Origin: Caenorhabditis remanei
Lineage: Eukaryota > Nematoda > Chromadorea > Rhabditida > Rhabditidae
Reading direction: 5' to 3'
Length of the DNA stretch: 64,000 bases
NCBI RefSeq assembly: GCF_010183535.1
Contig: NC_071330.1
Span: forward strand, 8,413,717 to 8,477,716
Of the stretch, positions 1 through 10,434 are shown in pieces. Position 1 is the first letter of the stretch, and every line of letters starts with the position of its first letter. A program made the position numbers and the translations under genes. The notes below the pieces were generated by a model. It saw nothing but the letters and a program-made list of their open reading frames with translations, searched no databases and was not told the origin of the DNA.

Positions 1-75
1 TATTATTCAAAGCGCCTTTCAGGGTGCGCCTCTATTAGAGGGGCGCCTCTAATAAAGGGGCGCTTCTATTACAGT
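1..75. repeat. GC-rich palindromic repeat cluster
   Basis: Short mirrored units of the form GGGGCGCCTCTAATA and its reverse complement are repeated through this stretch. It is probably the end of a dispersed inverted-repeat element that starts left of the window. A related string (CTGTATTAGGGCATGCCCCTCTAAT) lies near 3910 inside the first lectin gene's intron. No coding potential was seen. Confidence 0.55.
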
Positions 76-269
76 TTTTACGGTAGGTATTCATGTATAA
101 ATATATTTATTTATAAAAAATCATGACATGTTGTATGACCAATAATAAAATTCACATTCAGCAGGACTTCCATGCGTTGTCGGTAGTCTTAAAAACAGAC
201 ATAGGCTAGATGACCTTGCATTAACAAAACAATGTTTCAAAAAAGAAAACTCTGACAACTTTAATCGAA

Positions 270-535
270 TTAGATATACCGAACCTAATTAGACAGAATA
301 GCAATCTAAATACAATCTAGTTAGATTAGCTCGTTTTTAAAGTGTAATTAGACAGTTTTAAAGTGTAAATAGACAGTTCTAATTTAGAACTTCTAAAGTC
401 TAATTAGACAGGGAAGTCTAATTAGATTGTATGTTAGTTGGATTAGACAAAATTGTAGTCTAATTAGACGAAATCGTAGACTAATTAGACTGTGCGTCAA
501 TCTAACTGGGTTGCGTTAGTCTCTAAATTTACTTG
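270..535. repeat. Degenerate CTAATTAGAC tandem-like repeat
   Basis: About a dozen imperfect copies of a roughly 10-bp unit (CTAATTAGAC, with variants TCTAATTAGACA and CAATCTAA) occur in both orientations within about 260 bp. The unit core TAATTA is palindromic. The rest of the 1-815 interval shows no gene. It is the upstream region of the N4BP2-like gene. Confidence 0.6.
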
Positions 536-815
536 AATTAGATTAATATCGAGTTGTCTGAGAAGGAAATACTATTTTTTTAAACCTTCAGCAGTAATTC
601 GAATTTTTTAATAATCTTTAAGCATTGAGGCGGGCTTTGCGGGTGGCTGTGAAACTATCAATATTACACGGGCACATGTTTTTTGTTGGTCTGCGTCTCT
701 CAAGAAATGATACACGTGATTTCCAGACGCTTGAAATTCGATAGTATTGGTGTTCAAAAACACGTTTCCCTATTTTTGTATAAATTGTAGCGAAATTGTC
801 CTTTTACAGATTAAG

Positions 816-3338
816 ATGTCTCCACAAAAGCACTCGCAATGCCATCAACTCGACGCCGATGCTCGTGAAATTATACAATGTATTAATGATGGTCATAGAG
901 TATTTGTTCTGCTCCGTGGAGTTACAGGATCTGGAAAAACCACCTTAGCCCAGTCAGACCTAGGAATTTACTTTTGAATTTAAAGCTTTGTTTTAGGCGA
1001 CTTGTGGAAGCAGCGAACACCTCCAACCAAACCAGCACCATTATTTCGGAAGATACTGTTGGAAGTAAGCAGCTTACAAAAACAGGTAGGTATGTCACAA
1101 GAAACATTTTAAAAAATACCTTTTCAGTGCGCCAATCATTCGAAGACGATGTTTATTTGGTTGTAGTTGATGCAGAGAATGTGGAACGAAATGTCGTTAA
1201 AAAATTGGCTGATTTGGCTGTTAAGAGTTATTTCGAGTGTTTCGTAACGGAACCAGATACTGAGTGGAGGCACGATGCAAGCGAGTGTAAAATGTGCGAC
1301 CAGTGACAATTTTTACTATCTGAATTTATTTTTTCAGACGAAGTAGTCGAGGGGAAGGAGTCGAGTCGATTGAAAGAAAGATTGAACAGATTAAAAATTC
1401 ACCAATCGATTGGGAGTGCATTATCCCCGGAGCAAACGTGACGTGAGTCAAACTTTAGTTCGGCTTGAAAACATGTGATGTCTCAAAACAACTGTTGATG
1501 AGAAGATTATCATACTCTTCCCTTTGTTAAACAACATACTCTGGCAGTAATGTTCTCGTACCACATTAGTCAGAAAACTCATTGGAGTCTTGTCCTTTCT
1601 GAACGTTTCCCTGTTAATGAATTTGAGTAATACAGGATAGGAAACTCGCTTTCTGAAGACACTCCTCCCACTCCTCCAACAAGTTCAATGGGTTCATCAA
1701 ACAGTTTATTGAACGTTTCAACGACTTCTACTCGTCAATTATTCTCAATGGTTCCGGAAAAGAAGAAGAAGCGATCAGTTAAAACAGTCAGCACTTACGT
1801 CACAAATGAATGCAGTAAGAACATTTTTATTTTGAACACTTTCATTTTGATTTGAGTATCTTCATGTAAATTTTTTCAGTTGTGCTCGAGCTTGCTGGTC
1901 TCATAGAAACTTCAGGATTATATGGTTATTCGTTAAAGTTAGAAGAAGAAGTCGAAGAAAAACAAAGCAAAGATGTCAAGATTGTAAATAAAAAAACAGA
2001 AACTGAAGAAGTGATTTTTGCTAGTGGCGGTCGAACTATCTTCAGACCCGAGATGACTTTATTAACGTTAGTTTACTGATTATCGTCCGCAAAAAATGTC
2101 CTTTGCAGTGGAACGGAAGAAGAGATCCAATTCTCATCGCTCCGTAGTATTTTCCCAGAAACAGATCTTTTTGTTCTTCGTCATTTTCTTCAAATTTTCG
2201 GTTATTCCGAAGCGGTTGCTTTTTTCAAGGCGACTACAGAAGATACAGTTCTTCCGATCCTGCCTACAGATGACCGAATTCTTTTGGAGGAACTGGATGC
2301 GATGGAAAGTTTCACTATATCGAATATGACCATAGAAGAAGAAATAGAAGCGAGACGGTCTGAAAGAGAAGCATTGCGATTCGTAGAAGATATAGGTAAG
2401 GCCCCTTTTCTGTACAGTTCTAAGAATTATTCTGTTTTAATTTCAGACACTGAAAATGATGAACAAATTGCTCGTATTCTTCACAATGAGTTCAATGGAG
2501 AAGATTATCAACTTCAGAATACTGATGATTACGACATCGCTCGTCTTATACAAAATTTTTCAACAACTGACATCGATTATATCCGTCAGCTGTACGAAAT
2601 CTGGGCAAATAATTATGAGAATACTTACCAGTGCCTAATTGAAAATGGAGCTGAACGTACAGAGCCTCTCATGAAAGGAAAACAAACGTTTAGTCAAACA
2701 CTTTCTTCCGCAAGCCCGATTCGTCGTGATCCCCCAAAGAAATCTCAAAAAGAGGAGAAAAACCACTTTTTGAAAGCTGCTTCGCAAAAGTGAGCAGGTA
2801 TTAGTATTCTCAGCGTACGATTTTTTTTCAGAACACATCACCTTCTACAAGACGTCCAGCTAGAAGCTTTGAAATCTCGGCAGCAAATTGAAAAGAATCG
2901 GTTTTCGCAGAATTCATACTGTCCAACAACTTCTTCTAGATACAGTAAAACTGTTATGATGAGTCGAGTAGAACGACTGAAAGAAGGCGTATCAGCTCAA
3001 GTGAAAGACATCGATAGAAAAATCAAAGAAGCTCACAACAATCCATGGAATCTTGATTTGCATTACATGTCTGTTGATGGAGCCGTAGAACTAGTCCTTG
3101 AGGCGATAGAAGCAGTTCGATATCATGTTAAATATAGTTAGTTTGTCTTTTGAGGTTAAAATTGGTTTAAAAAGTTTTTTCAGCTAATAAAAGAGGAAGA
3201 CGTATCACTGTTGTCACTGGATCGGGAAACAATTCAAGATGCGGTGCGAGAATTAAACCGAAAGTAATATCGATGCTCGATAGCCAAAATATATCTTATG
3301 AAATGCTTAATGATGGATGTATCCAAGTCAAAGTTTGA
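816..3338 (+). CDS. N4BP2-like protein: P-loop kinase-like domain, CUE-like region and C-terminal Smr domain
   Basis: Ten exons join in frame to 653 residues: 816-952, 997-1085, 1128-1302, 1338-1442, 1636-1814, 1880-2066, 2109-2395, 2447-2789, 2832-3136 and 3184-3338. A trans-splice-like acceptor (CTTTTACAG) lies 6 bases before the ATG. The N-terminus has a Walker A motif (RGVTGSGKTT), then a hydrophobic strand with D (YLVVVDAENV) and EPDTEW, which matches the EPDTPW motif of N4BP2/N4BP2L P-loop domains. The middle has a CUE-like helix pair (about residues 300-330) and a second ubiquitin-binding-like segment. The C-terminus is a Smr domain: LDLHYMSVDGAVELVLEAI, then TVVTGSGNNS and RIKPKV. In the family, the P-loop domain has polynucleotide-kinase-like activity and Smr domains bind or cut nucleic acid; NONU-1-type Smr proteins act in no-go decay. 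The cellular role here is inferred. LDLHYMS replaces the usual LDLHG/DLHG, so the glycine is lost. Confidence 0.85.
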
Positions 3339-3779
3339 TACTCAATTATATATTCTTCCTATTAGTTTTCCTCTGTAAAAAGTTTTTCACACCTCACCGG
3401 TATTTTTGAGCATTTTTCCTGTTTTCACTCATCGAATGCTGGAAAAATTCGAATTTAACCCGACTCGTTTTTCTAGACTGTCTCCCTCTCAGCCTCGTTT
3501 ATTTGTTTATTTCATTTTTCAACTTTATCATTATCAGATGTGCTTCTCTGTGTTGTTGTGTTTACATGTATTTATCTGAATTTGTTTTTGATTTTTTGTT
3601 TCATCCGGCATTTTTTCAAAATATGAATGAAAAGTCACCTATATCGACCGAGATGTTTGGTTTTGAAAGATCGGTAGCAAAAGTGTATAGTTCTAAAACC
3701 TTCTGACTCTGGCAAAATAAAAGTTGTCCATAAAATAACCGCACGAAAGAACAAATTCAACCGTTTCTCGTTCGGCTGA
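3339..3779. other. Intergenic, nothing recognised
   Basis: AT-rich spacer between the N4BP2-like gene and the first lectin gene. It probably contains the upstream 3' UTR and the lectin promoter. No ORF, repeat or RNA gene is supported. Confidence 0.5.
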
Positions 3780-5871
3780 ATGTATTCTCCGTGGTTGTTG
3801 CTACTCGTTGTGTCTTCAACTTTTATAGGTAAGAGACTTGACTTTTTCGCATCGATCGGGAAATGTTGAATCAGAAGATGAAGAATTTTAGACTGGAGGA
3901 AAGGGTACTGTAAACCCTGTATTAGGGCATGCCCCTCTAATTTTCAAACACTTCTGAGTCATATTTTGAATTATAACAAATATATCAAAACTTGTTGCCA
4001 ATAGGAATTCTACTCGTTTTTTATCGAAACTAGCTTTTTTCGAGATCTTCGATTTTGAATCCGAAAAAAGAAGAAGATTGAGTTCTGAGCATTGAGAAGC
4101 TCTTTTTTTCGAGAAATGCGCAGTTTGTTGCTTTGATGATTTCCAGAAGTTGTTTCATTAAATAATACAGGGTGGCTGATAAGTATTGAGACACGCATTT
4201 CCCTGATTTCCCTGCATAGAAAAAAACTCAAGGTGTCCATTTCAGAAAACAACTACATTTTTTGAATCTGTACAACATTATGACCAGCTTTTGAACAAAA
4301 AAAACTAGGTTTGATTCCGTGGTCGCGTGCCAGACGCCCAGATGTGACAAGGGAAAAGTGACTCTGCGCCGCGGCTAAGAAGGTTTCACGATCAACCAAA
4401 GAGATTCAATAATATAGCGGTCAACAATTATTCGATTGTCCCATTATTGGTCTAAATAGCTTACGGTAGACTTTCTGAACATTTCTCAGCCCTCAACTTT
4501 AATTTTTTGAAATTGTGGAGAGTGGGGGCCTGTCTGATATCAGAAGGTCTAGTTTTTGAAGCAAATAAAGGAAAACCATGATTATCAACTCATAAGAATG
4601 CGATAACCTGAGAACAAAATGATCAAAACATGTATTAGACACTGTGAATTCAGTTCAAAAGTGTTGAACTCTTCCTATATTCTGTCCCCAATTTTTGTGA
4701 CGGTTTATCTAAAAATTCGCTATTTTTTTTCATTTTTCTCAATACTGAAGGTTGCACTTGAAGCCCTCGTGGGTCCGTGACCATGCGTTTATCTGTTTTT
4801 TGTATTAATATAATTTTGAGGATAATATCTCAGCTGTCACCAACCAAATTCCTAGTCTCGAAAAATTTGTGCTCCTGTAGATATGAGCCAATGAATGTGG
4901 CAACTACCTACGGCGCAGAGTCTTTTTTTGCTAGTCACATCTGGACGTCTGGCACGCGACTACGGAATCAAACGTAGTTTTTTTTTTCAAAAGCTGGTCA
5001 TAATGTTGTACAGATTCAAAAAATATAGGTATTCTCTGAAATGGACACCTAGATGTTTTTCTACGCAGTGAAATACATGTCTCAATACTTATCAGCCACC
5101 CTGTAGTATTTCAGTTGATGCCATCGAATTGAGTAGAGTTAAATCGTTCAGTTTCTCTTCATCTTCTTCCTCTTCTTCGTTGGATTCATCAGAATATCAC
5201 AGAAGACACTCTTATTCTGGAAAAGGCGGAAGACCATCGCGACCTGGATCCAGACCAAATCGACCTTCTCGATCGTCGACGACAACACGTGCACCGAATC
5301 CATCTTGTCCAGCTGGATGGACACTTTTCAATCGTCAAATGGGAGCATGGTGTGTCCAGTTATTCCCTGGAGCATACAGACAAGAACAAGCTGAAAACAC
5401 GTGTAGATCATATGGAGCTGTGCTGTCATCAGTGGAGAATGCAGATGAAAGATCAAGAATTACGAATATGGGATTGACAATGATGCTTCCGACAGGATGG
5501 AAATTCGGAACAATTAGAACTGGATTGAGAAGAGATTCAATTGGTTCAGTGAGTATTTCTGAGTGTTATCTCCAACATTATTCGAATTTCAGTCTTGGTA
5601 TACAACTGATCAATTCACAACTGGAATGCAAGGTCTTGTATGGAGTCCTCTGGAACCAAATCAAGGATATTGGCAGTAGGTACATTTTTCTGATTGATTC
5701 ACTCATGAAACTTACAGAGGACGTCCAAACAACTGTGGTCTTATATGGTTGTGGGTTCCAGGTGGTAAGCAAGAAGGAGCTCGAGTACTTGGAACATTCT
5801 TTGCAATGGAATGTCTAACAAGTCCACCAGATAGATGGAGAGGCTTCATTTGCGGAAAACGAGCTACCTGA
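3780..5871 (+). CDS. Secreted C-type lectin-like protein, copy 1
   Basis: Four exons (3780-3828, 5115-5548, 5593-5675, 5718-5871) give 239 residues. Exon 1 encodes only a signal peptide (MYSPWLLLLVVSSTFI). A Ser-rich tract and a Pro/Arg/Thr linker follow, then one C-type lectin-like domain from SCPAGW (about residue 73) to RGFICGKRAT at the end. The Cys spacing (CPAGW, WCVQLF, TCRSYGA, NNCG, MECL, FICG) fits the fold. An EPN motif is present (PLEPNQGYW), but the usual WND before the last Cys is replaced by PPDRW, so canonical calcium/sugar binding is doubtful. The tandem neighbour at 6956 shares exon lengths of 83 and 154 bases, so they are duplicates. Intron 1 is 1.3 kb and is largely occupied by a transposon. 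The family includes many C. elegans clec immune and secreted proteins; the sugar ligand is unknown. Confidence 0.85.
4168..5103. mobile_element. Non-autonomous Tc1/mariner-type element in lectin intron 1
   Basis: The 936-bp element begins CAGGGTGGCTGATAAG and ends with its reverse complement CTTATCAGCCACCCTG. It is flanked by TA at 4166-4167 and 5104-5105. The inverted repeats stay recognisable for about 200 bp on each side. No transposase reading frame was found in the interior, so it needs a transposase in trans. Confidence 0.85.
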
Positions 5872-6036
5872 TTATCTCTTCTTTATTCTTTCTCTTCTTT
5901 ATTCATTAAATCTTATTCGTCTTCAAATGAAATCTTCACTGTCTGGTTGTAAATAGGGTCAAACGAAGAATGTCGGAATATCGATTTAGTTTCGAATCAC
6001 CAAAGGATAAATTATTGAACTTAAATTACAAACCTA

Positions 6037-6407
6037 CAGTACAAAATATATCATATTTTGCCTTTTTCAGTCGAAAACGCCCAACTTTGAGAGTGTGTCA
6101 TAGTAAAACTAACTGTCTTACAAAATATCTTTTTCATTTTAAGTGGACAGCTTTAAGTGGAAACAACTCGCACTATTTTGGACTGAAATGGGTCGATTTG
6201 AGGGAGAAATTAGTTTGTTGATCTTGAACTTGCTAGGGACCGCCGTACAAATAGTTGTCAACTTTAGAAATGAAGTTTTATTCTTGGTCTTTTTGATCCC
6301 ATAAAAAAATTATTTTGTGGAACAATTCGTTTTACTATGACACACTCTCAAAGTTGGACATACGCAACTTAAACAAGCAAAATATTATATAATTTTGGCC
6401 GGTACTG
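6037..6407. mobile_element. TA-flanked MITE
   Basis: The element has outer ends CAGTAC and GTACTG and is flanked by TA on both sides. Inner arms ACTTTGAGAGTGTGTCATAG (near 6082) and its reverse complement (near 6333) pair well, and arms of about 75 bp surround a unique centre. The rest of 5872-6955, between the two lectin genes, is AT-rich and carries no gene that I can support. Confidence 0.75.
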
Positions 6408-6955
6408 TATCTAAAAGGAACTATACTCTTTGGATCATGGTTAATTTGAACTGTTAAAATTACATAATCAGGGTACTCGTTGTATTTTTTAAGGAGCTGG
6501 TAATGAAATTAAATTTTAGTAATCGTCTTCTGATTAATTATAAATAATGGGGGCAGCAGAGAAATTCTTCAAAAATTTTGAATCCCTTTCAAAGACGATT
6601 TTTTCGAAAAATTGAATCTGAGAATTTTTGAGTTCTCTATGAAAACAATTTAAAAAATTGATAAATACGATACTACAGTTTTCAGTAGAACATCTTTTTT
6701 TCATTCTGTTTGAATCTCCTGATATTTCTGGTAAATTTTTCTAACAATTATTTTACCACGTATCAACAGGAAACAGTTTCAACAACAGGAACTGATCTTT
6801 GTTTCCATTTGGAAAAATGTGACTTTTCTCCGAATCTGCAAGTTCCGTGCGTAGTTTGGACGTTGAAAAACTCCGATTTTGAAAGTTTTTGTTGAATTAT
6901 TATCAGTATAAAACGTTCCAAAACTTTCCTCCGACCTAGGTTTTCGTTTCCAACC

Positions 6956-7724
6956 ATGCAAAATCTTGTGATCTTTCTATTATTTGGGACGTTATTCGCT
7001 ATTGGAGAGAGCATAATTATACGAGATGACAGTAGTGATTCTCATGAATCTTCGTATTATTCTGGAGGTGGGCATCGTCCGAAACCTCCAAGCCCAACCA
7101 AACCAAGTTCAAAATGTGAGTCAGGATGGACAAGAGTACAAAGACTTAGTGGTGGTTGGTGTGTAAAAGTGTTTGCTGGACTGACAAATCAACCACAAGC
7201 TGAATCGATTTGTGCTCAAAATGGAGCCAGATTATCAGCAGTGGAAAGTAGCCAAGAAAGAGAAACAATAGCTGAATTGGGAAGAGTTTTGATGACGACA
7301 TCATCCACGTGGAAATTCGGATCATTGAGAACTGGAATTAAAAGAAACACGTTGAACAGTGTAAGTTTTAAATGTGTGATTGATATATATATATATATAT
7401 ATATATAATAAATTTCAGCCATTCTACGTAACGGATGGAAATGCGAAGGATTTGAATGCAGTGAAATGGAGTCATGCAGAGCCGAATCAAGGAAGTTACA
7501 AGTGAGAAATCAGAACGAGAGACGGAGAGAGAGAGAGAGAGGGCCGATTTCTGTATAAAAATTGTTTCAGTGGAGGTGGAAATAATTGTGGAATGATGTG
7601 GCTATGGGTACCTGGGGGACGACAAGTTCAACAACGTGTACATGGAGAATTCTTCTCAATGGTGTGTCATATTACGTGGAACGACAGATTCAGAGGGTTT
7701 GTGTGTGGAAAGTCTGCTGTCTAA
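6956..7724 (+). CDS. Secreted C-type lectin-like protein, copy 2
   Basis: Three exons (6956-7360, 7419-7501, 7571-7724) give 213 residues. The protein has a signal peptide (MQNLVIFLLFGTLFAIGES), a short Asp/Ser/His-rich and Pro-rich linker, and a C-type lectin-like domain starting CESGWTRVQ and ending RGFVCGKSAV. Both calcium-site signatures are kept: EPNQ (SHAEPNQGSY) and WND (ITWNDRFRGFVC). Copy 1 has lost WND, so the two paralogs may differ in ligand binding. Intron 1 contains a (TA)n run at 7385-7408. An AATAAA lies at about 7778, before the convergent ACBP gene. Confidence 0.88.
7385..7408. repeat. (TA)n microsatellite in intron
   Basis: A pure TA dinucleotide run inside intron 1 of lectin copy 2, just upstream of the branch/acceptor region. 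Confidence 0.9.
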
Positions 7725-7804
7725 TTCAAAAAAATTCTTGTCGAAAGGCCATTATTCTGTTCCATCAATTCATTGCAAATAAATTTATGTTTGAACAAAA
7801 AGAA

Positions 7805-9260
7805 TTAGTCCATAAACAATGCATCATTATTATTCAGCTCACTTCCCTTTGGATCATTGCTTATTTCTATTTTCCACTCGATTAAAAGTTGATGAATCTC
7901 CGATTTCAACTTTTGAACTTCTTCAATAAACTTCTTGGAGGCTTCTTCTTTTGTTAAACCTGAAAATTCTCATTGAAGTTTCTTTAATCGGAAAAATGAA
8001 ACCTCTGCATTTGTTCCAAGCATGCCATTTCTCGTTTCCATTTATCCATCTCCACATCCATGATCTCTCGCCTTCTTCGATTTCCATGTAGTTTAGTTCT
8101 GTAGACAAATAGATTTTAATTACAAGAATATAATTTTTTAAACAATTAAAACTTCTTATAGAGAGAGAGAGAGTTCTATATTTTATTAATTCAAGGTACA
8201 GTGACAAATGGTAGTGAGTACACCTCCATACTTTAGTATGTATCGCAGCTGAATCGTGTCCCAATTTTTTTTTGAAAGATATCTGAAATGTTAAGAAATA
8301 GTTTTATAAAATGTTTCTATTAAGTTGCTGGCTCAGTTCTTTCGAAAGATCTTCTTGTTTACTTTTCTAAAACACTAAAGTCTTCAATGTTGACTTACTT
8401 GGAACATTAATATCCCCTATAATCGCTTGTTGATGAAATCCCCATATATTTCTTGTATGTCCTTCAAACTTTGTAAATAGTTCAAATTCGTATTTGAGAA
8501 CTTTTCTCTGAACGAAACGAGCTCTGATTCGTTTGAAATCTTCAAGTGACGTTTCCATGCTTTCTGTCAAAAAAAAACCATCAACAGGAAACATATTTTA
8601 TCAGTTCTTTGTTGTTTTTTCTTTTTCCCCAATGAATGGGGAGACAAGAATTATGTAACTATCATCAAATCGGCATCAAAAAAGAATAAAAGAATGGATG
8701 CACAAAGTGAAGAGAAAAGTGATGATGACGAAGAAGGAGAACATGGTTGACTCGAAGAAGAGAATTAGCTCTCATCGACTCTCACTACCATCATCATCGC
8801 CGACGACGTCTCATCATTCCCATAAATTGACCATCGTCAGAGGAAGAAGAAGATCGTTTGTCTTCTGAAAACAATTGAAGCTTATTTTATGAAATTGGAA
8901 CATTAGGTTTATAAAAAAGCGTTGTGTTCTGAAGTCGAACCATTTTATAGCTTCTTTCCAAAAAATAATGCAGACTTATTGTAATTAAAGACATATTCAT
9001 TCATCTAAATAAACGAACCATGAAACAGCTGTTGGTAAGCTTGAAGCTGATTGATTGCCCGATTGAGTGAAGAAACTTTCCAAGTTGAGAGACGAAGTGG
9101 ATCACGAAGAACATTTCTCATTACTATAAAACTAATTAAAAACGAATTCAACTGCTCAGAATCACTTACACAAACATCCTTCTCCATTTTTGTTGCATGC
9201 AGATGTGATGGAAATGAGCAAAATTGTCGAGAGTAGAAGTGTTCGCCACATGAATTTCAT
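7805..9260 (-). CDS. Acyl-CoA-binding (ACBP) domain protein with signal peptide
   Basis: Five minus-strand exons (9170-9260, 9019-9123, 8399-8563, 8003-8098, 7805-7959) join in frame to 203 residues. A TTTTCAG acceptor just upstream of the ATG suggests trans-splicing. The N-terminus MKFMWRTLLLSTILLISITS is a clear signal peptide. An unfamiliar segment of about 50 residues follows, then an ACBP fold: helix 2 region WGFHQQAIIGDIN (family YxLYKQATxGDxN), then WINGNEKWHAWNKCRGLTKEE (family KWxAWxxLKGxSKEEA) and a helical AxxKFIEEVQKL end. A C-terminal extension of about 45 residues is Glu/Lys/Asn-rich. The acyl-CoA-contacting Tyr of the YKQAT motif is changed (FHQQAI). Typical ACBPs are about 85-115 residue cytosolic acyl-CoA carriers, so a secretory or ER-luminal ACBP is unusual. 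The exon 2 donor (G|GTTCG) is the weakest junction. Confidence 0.75.
8199..8273. mobile_element. Degenerate end of the TA-flanked palindromic element family
   Basis: Intronic sequence CAGTGACAAATGGTAGTGAG followed by TACACCTCCATACTTTAGTA resembles the arm of the palindromic element at 59561 (CAGTAGCGAGCATAAGTGAG, then TATACCTCCATACTTTCATA). Both run into a poly-T stretch. Only one arm is seen here, so it is a truncated relic. Confidence 0.65.
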
Positions 9261-10233
9261 TTGCCTGAAAATCGAATGGAAGTTGAAGAAATGAGTATTG
9301 TTCCAGACAAGAAAATATGGAGTTGTGGGAAAAAAATGTTCGAAATCACGAAGTTTTATTCGGAATCTGAAATTTAATCTAAGAAAAACAATGAAAATTG
9401 AAAAGGGAAGATCAAAATAGTTTTCAGTAATCAATGGATTCATTTTATCATTTTAGATCTAGAGATGAAAGTTGAAATATCTGAAATTTGATCGTTCGAG
9501 TTTATGAATAATGAAACTGAGTGGGATGGAATAAACAAGTTGATTCTGATCTGAATAGAAAAAGAAAACACAAATTAGAAATATATATTTTTGCACTCGT
9601 ATCACTCTTTTTGAATTCGTGAAAAACTGAATCAAACTTGAAATATTCCTCCCTTGTGAGTCAACTATCTCTCGAAAACGACGAGAATATCGAGGAGAAA
9701 ACCTCCTTCCGAAATCTAAAATTCAAAAAATATTTCATGAGATATCTCCAGTGAAAGTCTCATGTGTCCATCGAAATCAGTCACCTGATATCCAGTTTTA
9801 ACGAGAACCTTTTCGGTTAGGAAGTAGAAAAAAGAGTTTTATTTATTGAATTATACAGAGATTTATAATAAGAAAATGGCAGAAATACTACACATTTGAT
9901 TTATTATGATTAAAAGTTTTATGTTTCGATTTTAGTCATTTTCCTAGCCTACGGTAGAGATAAATTTTTGATTTATTACAAATCTGACTTTCTATATTTT
10001 TAGAGTTAGGGAATGTTCTGCCACCTGAAAAACCAGAGTAATCTAGGGAAAAGTACACATATGAATCCAAAATAAATACGAAAACATTTCTCCTATAGTC
10101 CATCGAAACATTCATTTTATGTGGACACCCGAAACACATTTTGTATGCATCGATAATTTCTTTTTCGTTCTTTTGTGTTCAATTCAATTTCAGACTATAA
10201 ATTTAATATAGAAAAGAAGATAAATTGAAGAAA
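9261..10233. other. Intergenic, nothing recognised
   Basis: AT-rich spacer upstream of both the ACBP gene (minus strand) and the small ORF at 10234 (plus strand). It presumably holds both promoters. No repeat family or RNA gene could be supported. Confidence 0.45.
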
Positions 10234-10434
10234 ATGGTAGATACTCCAGGGTTTTTCAAAACGAAAAACGTTGAGATTTTGAATGAAAGTGGTCCTTCAA
10301 AGTCACTTTTTGACGAAGAGAAACGATGTCTGTCTCTGGAAAATTGTACGAAAGAAGTTCGGTATGCGGAGAAGTTCTCAGAAAAGTCTGAAGAATCTGA
10401 CTCAGTGGATGAAGTGGATGAGAATTTGATTTGA
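10234..10434 (+). CDS. Small hypothetical acidic protein, 66 residues
   Basis: A single ORF, MVDTPGFFKTKNVEILNESG onward, ends in an acidic Ser/Glu/Asp-rich tail. A good trans-splice-type acceptor (TTCAATTTCAG) lies about 43 bases upstream and the ATG has an A-rich context (GAAAATGG). There is no signal peptide, membrane segment or recognisable domain. It has no visible paralog in the window. It may be a real short gene or chance; I do not recognise it. Confidence 0.35.
   Translation: MVDTPGFFKTKNVEILNESGPSKSLFDEEKRCLSLENCTKEVRYAEKFSEKSEESDSVDEVDENLI

Noticed and set aside
270..535. CRISPR-like array from the repeated CTAATTAGAC unit
   Set aside because: Units are short, degenerate and in both orientations, with no constant spacer length, and the DNA is clearly nematode nuclear.
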